From: Bacteroides zhangwenhongii | GTDB taxonomy: Bacteria; Bacteroidota; Bacteroidia; Bacteroidales; Bacteroidaceae | DNA: 64,000 bases | Assembly (NCBI RefSeq): GCF_009193325.2 | Contig: NZ_CP059856.1 | Location: 4,526,001-4,590,000, forward strand | Direction: 5' to 3' | Shown here: in pieces, positions 44,188 to 52,156 of the stretch | How positions within the stretch are numbered: the stretch's first letter is position 1 | Layout: each line of letters opens with the position of its first letter | Made by a program: the position numbers and the translations under genes | The notes under the pieces: model-generated | Databases searched by the model: none | Told to the model about the DNA's origin: nothing | The model's input: only the letters and a program-made list of their open reading frames with translations

Positions 44188-46275
44188 TTATTTCCTCTTC
44201 GGGGAATGTTTTCCCTTGTTTTTCACTTCGGGGAAGACAAATACCGTGTTGAAGTCGGCATCAAAGGCGATAATGGCATCGAAACTCTTGCCTTGCTTGC
44301 TCTTGAAGCCTTTCAGCAGGGAGGTCTTCCCGGCGGTGAGCAGTTCCTTGATTTCCTCGTCCTTCAGGTCGCGGTTGGCTTTCTGGCGGAACACGTGCAG
44401 ACCGCATTCGGGATTGTCGCAACGCACCACCTTGCCGTAGAACTGCATCTGCCCTTTGCCGCACTTGGGACAGGTGCAGCCGGAGGGCTTGTGCCCGAAG
44501 ATCTTGTCGCAGGAGAGCAGTTCGGCGGTGATTTCCGTGGTGTATCGCTCTATCTCCTCATGGAAGGCGGAGGCTTCCTTCTCCCCACGCTCGATGCGTG
44601 CCAATTCACGTTCCCACTCTCCTGTGAGGGCAGCGTCGGCGATGCGCATTCCTTTCACTACGGAGTAGAGGGCCAGCCCCTTCTCGGTGGGCACGAGCGA
44701 CTTCTTGCAACGCTGCACATAGCCGCGGGCAAAGAGGGTCTCGATGATGGCGGCACGGGTGGCAGGAGTGCCTATTCCGCATTCTTTCATGGCTTGGCGC
44801 ACTTCCTCGTCCTCCACGTCCTTGCCTGCCGTCTCCATCGCTGAGAGCAGGGTGGCTTCGGTATGCAGGGGCTTCGGCTTGGTCTTGCCCTCGGTGAGAC
44901 TGACGCCGCATACGGCAAGGGTGTCGCCGCTCTTCCAAGGCGGAAGTACTTGTTCCTCGTTCTCTTCACCCAGCACGGCACGCCATCCTACCTGACGGAT
45001 GACACAGCCTTTGGCGGCAAACTCCGCCTCGCCGCTAAGGGCGGTGACGGTGGTGAGTTCCTTGACGCACTTGTCGGAGAAGGCTTCCACCATGCGCCCG
45101 GCTATCATCTGATAGATGGTGTTGTCCTCCTTGGAGAGGAAGAGGGGCTTCTCGCCCGTGACGAGCAGGGCGTGGTGGTCGGTGACCTTGCTGTTGTCCA
45201 CGCTGCGGCGGGTCAGCCTGTCCCTGTGGGGCACCTTGCCAATCCATTCGGGATAGCCACCCAAGAAGGCGAGCAGCTTGGGGATTTCGGCAAAGACATC
45301 TTCGGGGATGTGGCGGCTGCCGGTGCGCGGATAGGTGATGAGCTTCTTCTCGTAGAGTTTCTGCGCTATCTCCAGTGTCTTCTCCGCCGTGAAGCCGTGT
45401 TTGGCGTTGGCTTCCTTCTGCAGGGTGGTGAGGTCGTAGAGCAGCGGCGTGTCCTCTACCTTCTCCTTGCACTCCACCTTGGTGACGAGCAGGGAGGGCT
45501 GCGCCTTTACCTTATTATATATATGCTCTGCAGGGAACTTTTCCTTCCATTTCTCCAAGGAAGAGAACTTCACCGTCTGTTCCCCTGTGCCTTCCGCAGA
45601 CAGATGCACCTGCCAGAAGGCTTCGGGCGTGAAGCGTTTGTGATCCCAGTAGCGGGCGCACACCATGGCCAGCGTGGGTGTCTGCACACGTCCGAGGGAG
45701 TAGGTGCCCCTGCCTGCGGCGATGGTCATGGCCTGCGTGGCGTTGATGCCTACCAACCAGTCGGCCTCACTGCGTGCCTTGGCGGCATGGTAGAGGCGGT
45801 CGTAGCGGTTGCCCTCTTCGAGGTGGCGCAATCCCTCGCGGATGGCCTTGTCGGTGAGGGAGCTGATCCACAGGCGAACGAAGGGGGTGCGGCAGTTCAG
45901 GTAACTGTAGAGGTAGCGGAAGATGAGCTCGCCCTCGCGTCCGGCATCGGTGGCCACTACAATCTGTTTGCTCTCGCTGAAGAGCCTGCCCACGATGCGT
46001 ATCTGCGTGACGACGCTGGGTTCGGGCTTGTAGCCCTTCTCCGTCTTGGTGTGACGGGGCTGCAGGGTGAAGGTGTCGGGCAGGATGGGTAGGTGCTCAC
46101 GGGCGAAACCGTGGATGCCGTAGCCTTCGGGCATGGTGAGTTGAACCAGGTGCCCGTAGGCCCAGGTGACGGCATAGCCGTTGCCGGAAAAATAACCTTC
46201 TTCTCTCTTGGTTGCACCCACGATGCGGGCTATCTCACGTGCCACGGAGGGCTTCTCTGCGATAATCGTCTTCAT
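44188..46275 (-). CDS. exc: DNA topoisomerase III (Exc of CTnDOT)
   Basis: Type IA topoisomerase of 695 aa. It has the TOPRIM start MKTIIAEKPSVAREIARIVGA, VVATDAGREGELIFRYLYSY, GRVQTPTLAMV and the active-site region LITYPRTGSRHIPED (Tyr near 313). The C-terminus has a zinc-finger segment CTCPKCGKGQMQFYGKVVRCDNPECGLHVF. In CTnDOT the homologous exc gene belongs to the excision operon. Here it follows orf3 after 72 bp. Confidence 0.93.
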   Translation of the reverse strand: MKTIIAEKPSVAREIARIVGATKREEGYFSGNGYAVTWAYGHLVQLTMPEGYGIHGFAREHLPILPDTFTLQPRHTKTEKGYKPEPSVVTQIRIVGRLFSESKQIVVATDAGREGELIFRYLYSYLNCRTPFVRLWISSLTDKAIREGLRHLEEGNRYDRLYHAAKARSEADWLVGINATQAMTIAAGRGTYSLGRVQTPTLAMVCARYWDHKRFTPEAFWQVHLSAEGTGEQTVKFSSLEKWKEKFPAEHIYNKVKAQPSLLVTKVECKEKVEDTPLLYDLTTLQKEANAKHGFTAEKTLEIAQKLYEKKLITYPRTGSRHIPEDVFAEIPKLLAFLGGYPEWIGKVPHRDRLTRRSVDNSKVTDHHALLVTGEKPLFLSKEDNTIYQMIAGRMVEAFSDKCVKELTTVTALSGEAEFAAKGCVIRQVGWRAVLGEENEEQVLPPWKSGDTLAVCGVSLTEGKTKPKPLHTEATLLSAMETAGKDVEDEEVRQAMKECGIGTPATRAAIIETLFARGYVQRCKKSLVPTEKGLALYSVVKGMRIADAALTGEWERELARIERGEKEASAFHEEIERYTTEITAELLSCDKIFGHKPSGCTCPKCGKGQMQFYGKVVRCDNPECGLHVFRQKANRDLKDEEIKELLTAGKTSLLKGFKSKQGKSFDAIIAFDADFNTVFVFPEVKNKGKHSPKRK

Positions 46276-46347
46276 ACTGATTTACTGTTTTGATGTTGTC
46301 ATGATGAATATTCGGGATAATAGTGGATTCAGTGGTGGCACTCCGGT

Positions 46348-47934
46348 TCATACCTTCATGCCTTTGCTCTTGCGTTTCTCCTGCTTCTGCTGGATGTCGT
46401 CCTTCGGGGCGGTCTGTCCCTTCTGCAGCGGCTCGTTGACATTCTTGGTCGCTTCATTGGTCTTGCCCTGACTGTTGACGGCCACCTGCGTGCGGCTCTC
46501 GTTTGCCGGAGCCACCTTCTGGGCGTTATCGGGATTGGTGTCGTAGCGGTAGGGACGGCCCTTGTCGGGATTGAAGCGGAGGTACATGGTGGAGGGTACA
46601 CCCTTGTCGTCGGGCACATTCTCCAGCTTGACGGTCTTGCCCGCCACGTAGTCGGCTTTCTGCTCCTCGGTGAAGGGCACGCCCTTCCATTTGGTGATGG
46701 GGCGGATGCTGCCGTCCTCGTTGGTCCATGTATTGCGACGTTGCTTGCCGGGTTCCTGTTGCGGGGCTGACTGATCCACCTTTTGGGATTCCTTGTTGCT
46801 CTGCTCCTCCACGGTACGGGGCGACTTACCCGTGCCGGGCACGAACTCCACGCCTCGCTGCTCCACGTTCACCTGCAGGGTGGTGACGAACTTGCGGCCG
46901 TCGTTGCGCTCGATGAGCTTGTCCTTGACGGGCAGTCCGGCACGGAGCAACTCTCGCTCCTGTGGGGTGATCTCCGTCTTACCGATGCGTTCGGGGATGC
47001 GGATGCGGGCGGCGGGCATGTCGGTAATCTCATTGGTCTTGCGGTCGATGCTGATGAAGGAGGGGGTTATCTCACCCGTGGCCTTGTCCACCAAGTCCAC
47101 GATTCTGCCGAGATTGCCTGTCTCCTTCAGGGCTTTCTTCTCTTCCGGGGTGAACTTGTGTCCCTTGTACTCGTCGAGCTTCTGCTCCTTGCGGATGAAG
47201 TGGGGAACGAGTCGCACGTTGCCGTCATCGTCCTTACGGAAGGAGAGGCGGGCATCGAGGCTGAACGACTCTCCTCCGAAGTTGGGCGTGACACGCACGA
47301 GGTCGGACTTGCCGTAGTTGAGCATCTTCTGCAGGTCGCCGGATTGTTCCAGCTCCTCACGCTTCACGCCCCAGTTCTTTTCCAAAGCCTGCCAGTCGAT
47401 GCGGCTTTCGTCGATGGGCTGGTAGCCTTGCCTTTGCTTGTTCTCTTGTTTGTTCTCTGGTGCGTTCTGCTGCACGTTTTCCTGTTGTTTCTTTTCCATG
47501 TTTTCTTGTTTTTGGGGTTCTACATTGTTTGTCTGATTCTGTTCTTTCTTCTGCTCTTCCTGTGCCTTCTGTTCCTGCGCCACCAGTTTTTCGTAGGCAG
47601 AGGTATCTACTTTGTGGGGTGCGAGCAGGTCGGCATTGGCCACGGGGTCTTTCAGCAGTTCCTTCATCACGCCGAGCAGGTTCTCCGCCTGGTCTGCCGC
47701 GATACGGTAGAAGCCGAATCGGCTGGGTTCCTTGCACTGCCGGAAGAAGTTGCGGAAGAAATTGTCGAGCACGTCGCCGTTCTTGTCAAACTGCAGAAAA
47801 TCCTGTGCGTTCTCCATCTTTGGCGGTGTGCGTCTGGGGGTGCCGTCCGCCTGTAATCCGGCCACCACGCTGATTTCGCCCGTCTTTTCATCACGGACTA
47901 TCAGCACGTCTTTTTCGTCTTTTTTCTTTGCCAT
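46348..47934 (-). CDS. Orf3-type DUF4099/DUF3945 protein of the excision operon
   Basis: Protein of 528 aa. The N-terminal part (KMENAQDFLQFDKNGDVLDNFFRNFFRQCKEPSRFGFYRI) and a Gln/Asn/Lys/Glu-rich linker (about 125-185) precede a DUF4099-like part (IDESRIDWQALEKNWGVKREELEQSGDLQKMLNYGKSDLV) and a DUF3945-like part (GHKFTPEEKKALKETGNLGRIVDLVDKATGEITPSFISIDRKTNEI). It lies between xis2d and the topoisomerase gene, as orf3 does in CTnDOT. Function unknown; the linker and basic tail suggest nucleic-acid or protein scaffolding. Confidence 0.8.
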   Translation of the reverse strand: MAKKKDEKDVLIVRDEKTGEISVVAGLQADGTPRRTPPKMENAQDFLQFDKNGDVLDNFFRNFFRQCKEPSRFGFYRIAADQAENLLGVMKELLKDPVANADLLAPHKVDTSAYEKLVAQEQKAQEEQKKEQNQTNNVEPQKQENMEKKQQENVQQNAPENKQENKQRQGYQPIDESRIDWQALEKNWGVKREELEQSGDLQKMLNYGKSDLVRVTPNFGGESFSLDARLSFRKDDDGNVRLVPHFIRKEQKLDEYKGHKFTPEEKKALKETGNLGRIVDLVDKATGEITPSFISIDRKTNEITDMPAARIRIPERIGKTEITPQERELLRAGLPVKDKLIERNDGRKFVTTLQVNVEQRGVEFVPGTGKSPRTVEEQSNKESQKVDQSAPQQEPGKQRRNTWTNEDGSIRPITKWKGVPFTEEQKADYVAGKTVKLENVPDDKGVPSTMYLRFNPDKGRPYRYDTNPDNAQKVAPANESRTQVAVNSQGKTNEATKNVNEPLQKGQTAPKDDIQQKQEKRKSKGMKV

Positions 47935-47967
47935 CTTGATTGACTTTTAATTGTGAAACATTGATTG

Positions 47968-48324
47968 TTATCGGATGCGGGCCTTGTAGTCCGCCATCTT
48001 CTCTTTCTGGAAACAGTCGATATGCTCCGAGAGGAACTTCTCCACGTCCGACTCCTTGTAGTAGGTCTTCTGCCGGAGCATGAGGTAGGGCAAGATGCCT
48101 AACGTGCGGTAGCGTTGCAGCGACCGCTTGCTCACCTGCAGCATCAAGCAGAGGTCCTGATTGTCGTAGAGGCGTTCGCCGTTGTACAGCTTACACTCCG
48201 TACCTTCCTCCTGACCTGCCGCCTGTCGCTGGCTGCGGTATAGCAGATCGTCGAGTATCTTCTCGTGTCTGTCGAGCCGCTCCATGAGGAGGTGGAACAG
48301 CCGCTCTATCTTGTACGTATCCAT
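47968..48324 (-). CDS. xis2d: Xis2d-type excisionase, HTH (MerR-like)
   Basis: A basic 118-aa protein with a winged-helix HTH_17 region: ERLYDNQDLCLMLQVSKRSLQRYRTLGILPYLMLRQKTYYKESDVEKFLSEH. A helical N-terminus (MDTYKIERLFHLLMERLDRHEKILDDLLYRS) may dimerise. Order and direction match xis2d, the recombination directionality factor of CTnDOT, which bends the att site with IntDOT. It is 13 bp after xis2c. Confidence 0.75.
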   Translation of the reverse strand: MDTYKIERLFHLLMERLDRHEKILDDLLYRSQRQAAGQEEGTECKLYNGERLYDNQDLCLMLQVSKRSLQRYRTLGILPYLMLRQKTYYKESDVEKFLSEHIDCFQKEKMADYKARIR

Positions 48325-48337
48325 TTTCTTGCCGTTT

Positions 48338-48679
48338 TTATGTTTTCTTGCCAGTCCTTACCATATACTGTCTGTGCAGCTCACCGATGCGCTCTGCGTT
48401 GCCGCTCATGGAGCACTCCTTCATCATGCGCTCCACATCCGTGAGGCGGTAGCGGCAGGTACGCCCCATCAGCGAGAAGGGGATGCGCCCCTCGTCACGA
48501 TAGCGTTGCAGGGTGCGCAGGCTGATACCGAGCAGGGCGGTCACATCCTTGCTGGTCAGCCACCGTTCCTGTGGTTGAACGGTCAGTCTGTCCTCATACC
48601 TGCGGATGTGCTCCGCTATCTTCTCAATGTGCCCGACCAGTTCCTGAAAGGCGGCACTTTCCATCATTATTACGTTCAT
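48338..48679 (-). CDS. xis2c: Xis2c-type excisionase, HTH (MerR-like)
   Basis: 113 aa from MNVIMMESAAFQELVGHIEKIAEH; the ORF to 48712 is upstream of the predicted start site and unlikely. HTH: ERWLTSKDVTALLGISLRTLQRYRDEGRIPFSLMGRTCRYRLTDVERMMKECS. First gene of the excision operon (xis2c-xis2d-orf3-exc) with its promoter at 48710-48762. It is needed for excision in CTnDOT. Confidence 0.78.
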   Translation of the reverse strand: MNVIMMESAAFQELVGHIEKIAEHIRRYEDRLTVQPQERWLTSKDVTALLGISLRTLQRYRDEGRIPFSLMGRTCRYRLTDVERMMKECSMSGNAERIGELHRQYMVRTGKKT

Positions 48680-48709
48680 AATCAATACTGTTTTTTCTTG
48701 TTTCTGCTG

Positions 48710-48762
48710 CAAAATTACAGGGTATGGAAAGGGTGAACTTATGACTCATAGATGACTCATAG
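48710..48762 (-). promoter_or_regulatory. excision operon promoter with tandem activator-like repeats
   Basis: TAATTTTG (48717-48710, minus) is a -7 box 31-38 bp before xis2c. There is no good -33. Instead ATGACTCATAG is repeated exactly twice, head to tail (48741-48751, 48752-48762), one turn of the helix each, where an activator would sit. RteC is the expected activator; the published RteC site was not available to compare. Confidence 0.6.
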
Positions 48763-48893
48763 AAGATTTTCTTGCAATTGGCTTTGGATGGCTAAACCAA
48801 CGGTTCCACATGCTGCCACCTGCACTGGAAATGAGTGGTTTTAGGAGGTTGCGGCGTAACTTTGCACCGATAATCACAGCAACACTCAGAATC

Positions 48894-49178
48894 ATGGAAG
48901 TAGTAATCATTGAAAGAAAGGCGTTCGAGGCACTGATGGCGGATGTCTCGTCGCTGACGGAGAAGGTGAACCGTCTGTGCGGTCGTGAGAGCGACAGGCG
49001 CATGGCGAAGTGGATGGACAACGAGGAGGTGTGCAGGCTGCTGCGCCTCAGTCCGAGAACCTTGCAAACAATGCGGGACAAGGGCTTGATTGCCTGCTCG
49101 CAGATTGGCAAGAAGTTCTACTACCGCAGGGAGGACGTGGAAAGCCTCGTCACTAATAGTAAGGAGAGCAGCCTATGA
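48894..49178 (+). CDS. HTH_17 DNA-binding protein
   Basis: 94 aa from MEVVIIERKAFEALMADVSSLTEKVNRLC; the frame extends to 48810 without a better start. HTH: KWMDNEEVCRLLRLSPRTLQTMRDKGLIACSQIGKKFYYRREDVESL. It diverges from xis2c, shares the intergenic region, and overlaps the next gene by 4 bases. Related in build to Xis2c/Xis2d; it may regulate the excision operon or tune the recombination. Confidence 0.7.
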   Translation: MEVVIIERKAFEALMADVSSLTEKVNRLCGRESDRRMAKWMDNEEVCRLLRLSPRTLQTMRDKGLIACSQIGKKFYYRREDVESLVTNSKESSL

Positions 49179-49471
49179 AGCAGGAGATTCTCACGCTGGA
49201 GCAAGGGCAGGTGGCGGACATGCTCCTCTCGCTGAAAAACAGCCATCGCAGGATAAACCGTTTCCTGCAGGACTATACCCCTCCGCTGAACGGTGACCGT
49301 TACCTGACGGACAAGGAGGTGGCGGAAGCATTGAAGGTGAGCCGCCGCACCTTGCAGAACCTGCGCAACAACCGTGTACTGCCGTTCATTCTGCTTGGCG
49401 GCAAGGCTCTCTATCGGGAGTATGACATACAGCGGTTGCTGGAGGCTAACTACCGAAGGGCGGATGTTTAG
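49175..49471 (+). CDS. second HTH_17 DNA-binding protein
   Basis: 98 aa, beginning MKQEILTLEQGQVADMLLSLKNSHRRINRFLQDYTPPL and containing the HTH DRYLTDKEVAEALKVSRRTLQNLRNNRVLPFILLGGKALYREYDIQRLLEAN. The ATG overlaps the stop of the upstream gene (4 bases), so they form a two-gene unit. It is followed by a bidirectional terminator shared with the convergent RhuM-like gene. Confidence 0.7.
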   Translation: MKQEILTLEQGQVADMLLSLKNSHRRINRFLQDYTPPLNGDRYLTDKEVAEALKVSRRTLQNLRNNRVLPFILLGGKALYREYDIQRLLEANYRRADV

Positions 49472-49483
49472 CATGTAAAAATG

Positions 49484-49534
49484 AAAAAGACGGACGGGCA
49501 ACCCTGATGAGTGGGATTGTCCGTCCGTCTTTTT
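49484..49534. terminator. bidirectional terminator
   Basis: AAAAAGACGGACGGGCAA and its near-perfect reverse complement TTGTCCGTCCGTCTTTTT (one G-T pair) enclose a 14-nt loop. A and T runs on both sides allow termination of both convergent units. Confidence 0.9.
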
Positions 49535-49554
49535 CGTTTGTTATTTCTGTCCTT

Positions 49555-49929
49555 TCAGTTATTCCCGAAAGGCCACAGGGGAATGAAGATGGCTTGGTGC
49601 GCCTCTTTATCCTTTTCTTTCGTAGCTGTCTCTTTCAGCCACTCGCGGAAGGCGTGAGCATAGAAGGTGTTTATCCGATAGGCCAAGGCGACGATGATGT
49701 CCCAGTGGTAGATGTCCACGGAACAGCCGTCCGCCTTGCGGATATATTTGCACACCTCATAGTCCACCAGCACACCCGTCTTGCGGATGGCCTTTATCTC
49801 CCGGCCTATGGTGGCGGCAGTGAGGTTGAACAGATCGGCTATCTCTGCGAGGGTCATCCATACTTCTTCCTGCGGGTTGCCCTCCATGCGCACGTGGCCG
49901 TGCTCGTCTATTCTGATAGTTCTTCTCAT
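49555..49929 (-). CDS. RhuM-like HTH protein
   Basis: 124 aa from MRRTIRIDEHGHVRMEGNPQEE; the ORF runs to 49995 inside the integrase and the later start is more plausible. The body, VWMTLAEIADLFNLTAATIGREIKAIRKTGVL, then DIYHWDIIVALAYRINTFYAHAFREWLKETA, resembles the RhuM (virulence protein) family with an N-terminal HTH. It follows int and may be co-transcribed with it. No function is known. Confidence 0.6.
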   Translation of the reverse strand: MRRTIRIDEHGHVRMEGNPQEEVWMTLAEIADLFNLTAATIGREIKAIRKTGVLVDYEVCKYIRKADGCSVDIYHWDIIVALAYRINTFYAHAFREWLKETATKEKDKEAHQAIFIPLWPFGNN

Positions 49930-49940
49930 GGCGTTCCGTG

Positions 49941-51176
49941 TTAGATGGTCTGACAAATGAACTGCTCCATGGACTCTATCTGCTTGGACAGGCATTCCAT
50001 GTCGTTGCTTACCTTCTCGGCGGTAATCTTCGCATAAATCTGCGTGCTGCGGATGCTGGTATGGCCCATCATCTTCGACAGGGTCTCAATCGGCACACCG
50101 TTGGAGAGGCAGATGGTGGTGGCATACGAGTGGCGGCTCTGGTGCCATGTGACGTTCTTGTTGATGCCGCAAAGTTTGGCTATCGCCTTGATGCCGTTCT
50201 TGCAGTTCCCATAACATGGGACGGGCAACAGCCGTCCGTCTTCTGCCATGCCGCTGTACTTCTCGATGATGTGCTTGGGCACGTCGAGCAGGCGGATGTT
50301 CGACTCCACGCCAGTCTTCTGGCGGTTGGTCTTTATCCACAGGTGGCCGTCGAAGGAGGTCTGCAGGTTCTCTTCCGTCAGGTTGTACATGTCCCGCCAG
50401 CTCAGTCCCGTGAAGCAGCAGAAGATGAAGAGGTCCCGGATAAGTTCATAGCTTTTCTTCTTGAACGTGCCGTTGATGAGTGCCGTAATCTCCTCCTTGG
50501 GCAGGAAGCCGCGCTTGGTCTCTTCCTTCGTGATGTGGTAGGCATAGAAGGGATCACGCTCCAGCCAGCCGTTGTTGATGGCGGTGAAGATGATGCTGCG
50601 GAAGGGCATCATGTATGACCACACGGTGTTGGTGCAGTGGTTCTTCTCCGTGCGGAGGAACAGCTCGAAGTCGGTGATGAAGGCGGGTGTCAGCTCACGC
50701 AGGGCGATGTCGCTCATCTTGTAGCGTTGCTTGATGAACTCCGTCAGGTGGTTATATACCACGCGGTATTTCCAGTAGCTGCGCTCGCTCTTCATCTTGC
50801 CCACCTGTTTCGCATAGTCCTCGTTGTGCTGCTTGAACACGGCAAGCAGGGTCTTGTGGTTCTGTCCCAGACCTAAGTAAGCGTTGCGCACCTTTTCCGC
50901 AGTGACATATCCGTCGGTGTCGCACACCTCCTGATACGCCTTGTTGATGCCAAGCCGTATCTTGTCCAGCATACGGTTGCCCTCCTGTGCCACGAGGCTG
51001 CGGCCTGTCAGTTTGCCCAGCTCCACGTTCCACATCTTTTCTTCCACGTCCAACTTGCTGCTGAACTGTGATACCTTTCCGTTCACCGTGATGCGGCACA
51101 TCACGGGAATCATTCCGTTCTTTTTCGGCGCGTTGCGCTTGAGGTAGAACAACACCCTGAAAGTGCTTCTGCTCAT
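49941..51176 (-). CDS. int: IntDOT-type tyrosine recombinase
   Basis: 411 aa, the length of IntDOT. Catalytic residues are at the IntDOT positions: Ser259 in place of the first conserved Arg (FTGLSWRDM), Arg285, Lys287 (NRQKTG), His345 and Arg348 (HQSRHSYATT), His372 and Tyr381 (STQIYAKIT). The N-terminal arm-binding and core-binding domains are complete. It integrates and, with Xis2c/Xis2d/Exc, excises the element. A TAATTTTG box (51205-51198, minus) 22-29 bp upstream is the likely promoter; -33 is weak. Confidence 0.95.
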   Translation of the reverse strand: MSRSTFRVLFYLKRNAPKKNGMIPVMCRITVNGKVSQFSSKLDVEEKMWNVELGKLTGRSLVAQEGNRMLDKIRLGINKAYQEVCDTDGYVTAEKVRNAYLGLGQNHKTLLAVFKQHNEDYAKQVGKMKSERSYWKYRVVYNHLTEFIKQRYKMSDIALRELTPAFITDFELFLRTEKNHCTNTVWSYMMPFRSIIFTAINNGWLERDPFYAYHITKEETKRGFLPKEEITALINGTFKKKSYELIRDLFIFCCFTGLSWRDMYNLTEENLQTSFDGHLWIKTNRQKTGVESNIRLLDVPKHIIEKYSGMAEDGRLLPVPCYGNCKNGIKAIAKLCGINKNVTWHQSRHSYATTICLSNGVPIETLSKMMGHTSIRSTQIYAKITAEKVSNDMECLSKQIESMEQFICQTI

Positions 51177-51540
51177 ACTCTACATTGTTTTTGTTTGCAA
51201 AATTATTCCATGTAGAGCTGAAAGGCTGTAAGCAAACCGCAGCACATCGGCGCAATCACATCCGCTTCACGTCTTTTTTGTCCTTTTCCCGCAGGCAACA
51301 TCAGATATTACCCTAATTTTGCCTCCCGAAACGCTGTATTTCGATAGTTTACAGCCATTTCCTCACGGGCTTTTCAGACCTCCTCGCCAGCGAAAAGAGT
51401 AACGGGATAGTAACGAAACTCTTGCTTCAACTGACTTTTCTGTGGCATCTGTTGTCTGCACAGAGAATCCAACTAAATCAATTAATCCGCTCATTCTCAC
51501 AGATTTTTCATCATTCTGCCCTCATTCTCAGTTTTTTGTT

Positions 51541-51550
51541 GTATCTTTGC
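51541..51550 (+). other. ICE attachment-site core at the chromosome junction
   Basis: GTATCTTTGC fits the GTANNTTTGC core used by CTnDOT-type elements. It lies 365 bp from int, enough for arm-type sites, and 20 bp before the first chromosomal gene. Between int and the core (51,206-51,540) there is no ORF; the stretch presumably holds arm sites. The same bases form TATCTTTG, a -7 promoter box, for the gene at 51570. Confidence 0.7.
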
Positions 51551-51569
51551 ATCAGAAAAAATTACGGAT

Positions 51570-52121
51570 ATGTCATATAGGACTTCTTTCCTCCTCTTAA
51601 TAGGTCTTATGCCTATATTCTGTTCATGCCACGACAATAACAGGTTTGAATGGAAGGTTGCTCAGAAACACATGGAAGTGTCTCTGAATAAAGAGTCCGA
51701 CTCACTTTATGTTATCCAGCTGGACACGGATCGTCCCAGTCATTCCACCTGGGAATTGCCCTACCCTGTCTATCAATTTGATTATGGAGATATTACAGGA
51801 AACGGAGTTCCCGAAATCATTGTCGGAGTTATCAAACCGACAAGATTTGATCCCAAACCGGACAAACGGTTATTTATCTACCGGATTGCAGATGAAACTT
51901 ATATCCGTCCGCTTTGGTTAGGGTCAAGGGTAGCACAACCATTGGAAGACTTCAGAATAATCCGTGAAGAGACTCCCACACGGATACGGACTCTAGAACG
52001 GGAACGCAGTGGGAAGTTTCTAGTCGCAGAATACATCTGGAGAGGATTCGGTCTGGATTTCAAGCGATACTTAAAACGGGAGGTTAAAAAACAGGAAGCC
52101 ATACATATCCTCAAACATTAG
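51570..52121 (+). CDS. putative lipoprotein, unknown
   Basis: 183 aa with a lipoprotein signal (MSYRTSFLLLIGLMPIFCSCHDN; Cys20). The body contains FDYGDITGNGVPEIIVGVIKP, which resembles one FG-GAP/VCBS calcium-binding blade. It probably sits in the cell envelope. It leads a likely operon with the DUF3160 and CapA-like genes. Its promoter -7 box coincides with the ICE junction. Confidence 0.65.
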   Translation: MSYRTSFLLLIGLMPIFCSCHDNNRFEWKVAQKHMEVSLNKESDSLYVIQLDTDRPSHSTWELPYPVYQFDYGDITGNGVPEIIVGVIKPTRFDPKPDKRLFIYRIADETYIRPLWLGSRVAQPLEDFRIIREETPTRIRTLERERSGKFLVAEYIWRGFGLDFKRYLKREVKKQEAIHILKH

Positions 52122-52156
52122 CTACTATCATCATACTATATAGCGTAATTAATTGA

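Larger units (their letters stand above)
16452..51550. mobile_element. CTnDOT-family integrative conjugative element, one arm
   Basis: mobC, rteC, rteB, rteA, tetQ, exc (topoisomerase III), orf3, xis2d, xis2c and an IntDOT-type integrase appear in the CTnDOT order. The chromosomal junction is put at the GTATCTTTGC core (51541-51550), which fits the published GTANNTTTGC target pattern. The transfer genes should lie beyond the prophage, outside the window. The block between tetQ and the excision region is a cargo region that differs from the ermF/tetX region of the reference element as I remember it. Confidence 0.85.

Noticed and set aside
44863..46092. 409-aa ORF on the plus strand
   Set aside because: Antisense shadow of the topoisomerase III gene, with no domain or ribosome site.
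46783..47856. 357-aa hydrophobic ORF on the plus strand
   Set aside because: Antisense to the Gln/Lys-rich linker of the Orf3-type gene; its leucine-rich make-up is the complement of Lys, Glu and Gln codons.
51196..51205. ATAATTTTGC next to int as the attachment core
   Set aside because: It differs from GTANNTTTGC at the first base and is only 20 bp from int, leaving no room for arm sites; it is better read as the int promoter -7 box.
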